Below are positions 13,569 through 16,474 of a DNA stretch of 16,474 nucleotides, piece by piece. The stretch covers positions 1 to 16,474 of the forward strand of contig QIAR01000235.1 of the NCBI GenBank assembly GCA_003225595.1, in the 5' to 3' direction. Each line of letters opens with the position of its first letter. Positions within the stretch are counted from its first letter, which is position 1. The DNA is from Acidobacteriota bacterium. Its GTDB lineage: Bacteria > Acidobacteriota > Terriglobia > Terriglobales > Acidobacteriaceae. A program made the position numbers and the translations under genes. The notes beneath the pieces are model-generated. The model made no database searches and was not told the DNA's origin. It saw only the letters and a program-made list of their open reading frames with translations.

Positions 13569-15044
13569 ATGACAAAACTTTTTCACGCTCTCTTGGTGTG
13601 CGGCTGGTTCGTAGGCTGCTGCTTCGCGCAAACACCAGCCCTCAAGGAGACCCCAGTCTGCTACTCATGCTTCTTTCAGGACGCAGGCATTCAGCCGGAC
13701 CAGAAACTTATTCCCTATTTCCAGTCATTCAAAACCGCAGATGCGCTTGTTTCCGGGGACGTACGCTTCATTCTTTGGCGTGCGACGGGGAAGGAAGATT
13801 GCGGGGTCTTGGGCGTCTATCGCAATGTAACCGGGGATGCTGACCGTCAACTGACTGCTAACGCAAACGTCGGCTTTTCCGCAGCAGAATGCGGTCAAGA
13901 GGGTTCTAGGGCGCTGGAAGAGGCTTCCAAGTTCGCTAAGATTGCGGGACGTGATTCCGAAGCGACCGCTCTACACGAGTTAGCTAAAGGAAATTTTCGC
14001 CCAAAGTTTGAGGACGAGGAGATTAAGACCTCTCTGATTGTGCCGCCAACCGCGAAAACTCTAGTGCTTGGCGAGTCAACAATTCAATTGACACCCGGTA
14101 TGCGTGTGGGGACGCAAGTGGAGCGCGTGTATCGCGACTGGCTCGGCTATGCATGGGACGGCACGCACTTACTCTCGTGGGACCTGACTAGGAAGCCGGT
14201 AGCTCTTCCTATCGTCCGGGATGATGGTAACCACGCACACCACGAGGGGGCGCTCGTCGCTGAGCTACAGCGTATGACGGACGTGAGCGTGACGCCGCTG
14301 TTTGGCACCTTGATCGCCAGAGATGGAGAAAAGTGGTATGGCCCGGACGAGAAGGGCGTGTTTCGTTTTGAAATCCTGGATGACAAGATTGAGTACCCGA
14401 CCACACACACGTTCAATAACGTCGGCTGGATTACGGATACGCACGGTATCTCCGCCATAGTTAGCCAAGCCCTGGAATACAAGTCGCAGTTAGTGGTTGG
14501 CTGTGGCGACTATGAGGGGAAAGTGAAGGCCGCCTATTACCTTGCTCAAAAAGGTGTGAACGTGGTCTTCCCCGGCGACCGATTCGAGTACCAGTTGATT
14601 GGCTACAAGGGTGAGGGTGTCTTGATGGGGACGGCACCCGTCAAGCGGGTGGATGGAGTTCCGGTGATTGGGCACCAGCCCGTCAGTTTCTCATTGGGCG
14701 AATTGATTGTGGCCGAAGACACTACCCAACGATATCCCACTCAATATTACGATGCCGCTGCCCGTTACTTCCGGCAACTTGGCAAGTTTGTGCGCCTGAA
14801 TGTTAAGTACGTCTTGGTTGATGATGAGAATCAGTTGGATAAGGTTCTGGAACAAGCTTCCTCGGTAGTTGCCGTGCGGATTAGAACCGATAAAGAGGAC
14901 GCCGCGCTTCGCCAGTGGTTGCTGAGCTCGCCAAAGAACCGCGCCATTCTCTTTCATTCAGGGTTGTATCCGTGGGCGCAGGGGTTGTTCGCGGATTTTC
15001 CTAGTCAGGTCACGTTTGGCGATCTGCGCCCGAGGTTCCAATGA
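13569..15044 (+). CDS. Exported protein of unknown function, first gene of exopolysaccharide operon
   Basis: A 491-aa protein whose family I do not recognise. The N-terminus is a signal peptide (MTKLFHALLVCGWFVGCCFA, likely cut after Ala20). FVGC at 14-17 is also a borderline lipobox, so a lipoprotein is possible. Two cysteines follow in CYSC (31-34). The middle has GMRVGTQVERVYRDWLGYAW (about 178-197) and a metal-ligand-like DDGNHAHHEG (218-227). The C-terminal half has a Rossmann-like GCGDYEGKVKAAYYLAQKGV (about 314-333) and VKYVLVDDENQLDKVL. Its stop overlaps the glycosyltransferase start by ATGA, so the two are translationally coupled and probably act together at the envelope. A role in polymer modification, chain-length control or periplasmic transport is inference from context. 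No strong ribosome-binding site precedes the ATG; a sigma-54-type promoter lies just upstream. Confidence 0.8.
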   Translation: MTKLFHALLVCGWFVGCCFAQTPALKETPVCYSCFFQDAGIQPDQKLIPYFQSFKTADALVSGDVRFILWRATGKEDCGVLGVYRNVTGDADRQLTANANVGFSAAECGQEGSRALEEASKFAKIAGRDSEATALHELAKGNFRPKFEDEEIKTSLIVPPTAKTLVLGESTIQLTPGMRVGTQVERVYRDWLGYAWDGTHLLSWDLTRKPVALPIVRDDGNHAHHEGALVAELQRMTDVSVTPLFGTLIARDGEKWYGPDEKGVFRFEILDDKIEYPTTHTFNNVGWITDTHGISAIVSQALEYKSQLVVGCGDYEGKVKAAYYLAQKGVNVVFPGDRFEYQLIGYKGEGVLMGTAPVKRVDGVPVIGHQPVSFSLGELIVAEDTTQRYPTQYYDAAARYFRQLGKFVRLNVKYVLVDDENQLDKVLEQASSVVAVRIRTDKEDAALRQWLLSSPKNRAILFHSGLYPWAQGLFADFPSQVTFGDLRPRFQ

Positions 15045-16060
15045 AACTCTGCGCACTAATTCCGGCGAAGGATGAACGGTTAGGCATTGGCAGGACCCTC
15101 AGTAGCATCCTCGCGGCGGGCTTAGACCCGGCTGACGTCTACGTAGTTGATGACGGCTCTAGCGATGGCTCAGGGGATATTTCCCATTCGTTTGGTGTAA
15201 ACGTCTTGTGTAACGAGAAGAATATCGGTAAGGCCAGTTCCATTGCGCGAGGGACGGAGCACTTTGGGTTATTGGAACATTATGACATCATCGCGTTGAT
15301 GGATGCGGATACGGAGGTCTGCAAGGAATACTACACCGCGGTGAAGGAGAGTTTCAAAGATCCCTCCGTAGTTGCCGTCTGCGGAAGACCGCAAAGCGTC
15401 CCCTATAACTGGCTGACCGCCTATCGGTGCTACAGCTACTACATGACCCACTCTGTCTATCGTAGCGGGCAGACCGCGCTTGGAGTGATCACCGTCGCAC
15501 CGGGCTGCTCTACTAGTTTTCGGACCGATACCTTCAAGCAACTGGACTGGTGCAAAGACACTATCGTCGAGGATATGGATTGCACCATTCAAATGCACAA
15601 ACGCCATATGGGGAAGATCATCTATCAAGAAAAGGCGATGGTCTACACGCAAGACCCAAAGTCCCTGCGGGACTACATCAAGCAAACGAACCGCTGGTAT
15701 ACCGGGGCGTGGCAGGTAGGCAAGAAGCACCACATGTTCACCGGGGTGAGCAAGGTTGACCTGGAGTACAAACTCCTGCTGGGCGAAGCGCTTATCCTTT
15801 CAATCGTGCTCTGCTTGCTTCCGTTGTGGGCGTACCTGGTACCTCGTAAGTTATTCATATTCGTCACTATAAATTCGCTAGTTCTCATGTTTATTTCCTT
15901 GTTGGCAGGGTGGGACAGCAAGAGAAAAGACGTCATTCTTTTCTCGCCGTTGTTTGTGCTGTTGCAGACGCTTGACTTGTTTATTCTTCTGCGCAGTTTT
16001 TGGAAAATCGTGGTGTGTGGTAGGCAGGAACATGCTTGGAACATGGTAGCTCGCTATTAG
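15041..16060 (+). CDS. Processive family 2 glycosyltransferase (BcsA/hyaluronan-synthase-like)
   Basis: A 339-aa inner-membrane glycosyltransferase of the GT2 family. All catalytic motifs of processive synthases are present: DDGSSDGS (37-44) for UDP, DAD (88-90) for the metal, ED (177-178) for the catalytic base region, and QTNRW (215-219), the QxxRW motif of polymer-translocating synthases. Three hydrophobic helices follow (about 245-268, 271-290, 298-323). The two N-terminal membrane helices of BcsA and HAS are absent, so the enzyme is a short form like other bacterial beta-glycan and N-acetylglucosaminyl synthases. It has no PilZ domain, so no direct c-di-GMP control is visible. The start overlaps the previous gene by 4 nt with GAGG about 6 bases upstream. 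The sugar transferred cannot be inferred. Confidence 0.9.
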   Translation: MKLCALIPAKDERLGIGRTLSSILAAGLDPADVYVVDDGSSDGSGDISHSFGVNVLCNEKNIGKASSIARGTEHFGLLEHYDIIALMDADTEVCKEYYTAVKESFKDPSVVAVCGRPQSVPYNWLTAYRCYSYYMTHSVYRSGQTALGVITVAPGCSTSFRTDTFKQLDWCKDTIVEDMDCTIQMHKRHMGKIIYQEKAMVYTQDPKSLRDYIKQTNRWYTGAWQVGKKHHMFTGVSKVDLEYKLLLGEALILSIVLCLLPLWAYLVPRKLFIFVTINSLVLMFISLLAGWDSKRKDVILFSPLFVLLQTLDLFILLRSFWKIVVCGRQEHAWNMVARY

Positions 16061-16103
16061 CTGTTCCTGTCCGGTTTGCTCGTAGATTCGAAAGTGGGGA
16101 GCA

Positions 16104-16474
16104 GTGTTGAAGAGGTTATACAAACTCGTAAGCTTGTTGTTCCTATCCCTCACCATAGTTTGTGGGTTCGCGCTCACAGGGAACAGCCAAGAAGTACCGC
16201 ATGCGGTTAAGGGCAGTGTGCTAGACGGTGTCGCTTTGCCAGGAGAAATGTGGTCAGTCAGTGGGTTCTTGAGTCCGGTAGAGAAGGGCAACATTCAATC
16301 AGAGACCTACTTTGAGCAACGTGCTGTGATATTTGCTACTTGGCATAACTCACTAACGCTCACGCCCTACGCCGGGTTAGGCCTGGGCTTTGATACAAGG
16401 GGCTACAGTTGGAACAATAAGATTCAGCCTAGCGTCGGTTTCAAGGTAAATAAACGTATCCGCTTTGGCATTCT
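16104..16474 (+). CDS. Exported protein with beta-barrel-like sequence (3' partial)
   Basis: The frame starts at GTG 16104 and is open to the end of the window (123 codons). GTGGGGAG (16094-16101) provides a ribosome-binding site. The gene follows the glycosyltransferase by 43 bp. The N-terminus is a signal peptide: basic KRLYK, then LVSLLFLSLTIVCGFAL, with cleavage near ALTGNSQ. The mature part has alternating polar/hydrophobic strands with aromatic girdle residues, such as TYFEQRAVIFATWHN, LTPYAGLGLGFDTRGYSW and QPSVGFKVNKRIRFG. This is typical of outer-membrane beta-barrels. By position it may be the outer-membrane exit or a partner for the polymer made by the glycosyltransferase. The full length is outside the window, so the family cannot be fixed. 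Confidence 0.7.
   Translation, partial: MLKRLYKLVSLLFLSLTIVCGFALTGNSQEVPHAVKGSVLDGVALPGEMWSVSGFLSPVEKGNIQSETYFEQRAVIFATWHNSLTLTPYAGLGLGFDTRGYSWNNKIQPSVGFKVNKRIRFGI

Noticed and set aside
14302..14318. TTGGCACC-N4-TCGCC with GG-N10-GC, a sigma-54-like match
   Set aside because: It lies inside the 491-aa coding sequence and lacks the TTGCW half; chance matches of this kind are expected.

Overview
The window reads as a chromosomal stretch of a soil-type Acidobacteriota genome. This is inferred from moderately high GC, a galactose-oxidase-like protein carrying tandem bacterial Ig-like repeats, a divergent STAS protein, DinB/maleylpyruvate-isomerase-like genes and two sigma-54-type promoters. No rRNA, tRNA, CRISPR array, origin or intact transposase is visible.

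Layout. (1) 1-1142 is the 3' end of a secreted galactose-oxidase-like protein with two Ig-like repeats. A frameshift lies at about position 36, and a textbook terminator (12-bp stem, TTCG loop) follows. (2) 1279-9616 is a pyrimidine/hydantoin-type catabolic neighbourhood. It holds a PPOX-fold F420/flavin enzyme, an LLM-class oxidoreductase (minus strand), a nitrilase-family beta-ureidopropionase, an aldehyde dehydrogenase, an NCS1 nucleobase permease, a second LLM-class oxidoreductase (minus strand) and a dihydropyrimidinase. Uptake (NCS1), ring opening (dihydropyrimidinase) and carbamoyl removal (ureidopropionase) can be assigned directly. The aldehyde dehydrogenase fits a downstream semialdehyde step. 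The usual ring-reducing enzyme PreT/PreA (PydA) and an aminotransferase are not in the window, whereas three flavin/F420-type redox enzymes are. (3) 9693-10526 is a minus-strand DinB/maleylpyruvate-isomerase-like protein.

(4) 10527-11395 has no convincing gene. It contains a 113-bp segment bounded by 12-bp inverted repeats, a 77-codon ghost frame, and at its right end a near-consensus sigma-54 promoter. (5) 11396-12736 holds small same-strand genes: a STAS protein lacking the phosphorylatable serine, a single-pass small membrane protein, a bacterial metallothionein, and a membrane-anchored protein with a winged-helix-like C-terminus. (6) 12837-13208 is a decayed group II intron reverse transcriptase fragment.

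(7) 13521-16474 is an apparent exopolysaccharide operon behind a GG-N10-GC promoter. It encodes an unrecognised 491-aa exported protein, a BcsA/hyaluronan-synthase-like family 2 glycosyltransferase translationally coupled to it by a 4-nt overlap, and the start of an exported protein with beta-barrel-like sequence that runs off the window. The natural reading is synthesis and export of a polysaccharide across both membranes, switched on by an enhancer-binding protein that is not in the window. This operon and the redox-enzyme composition of the pyrimidine locus are the two most promising leads.
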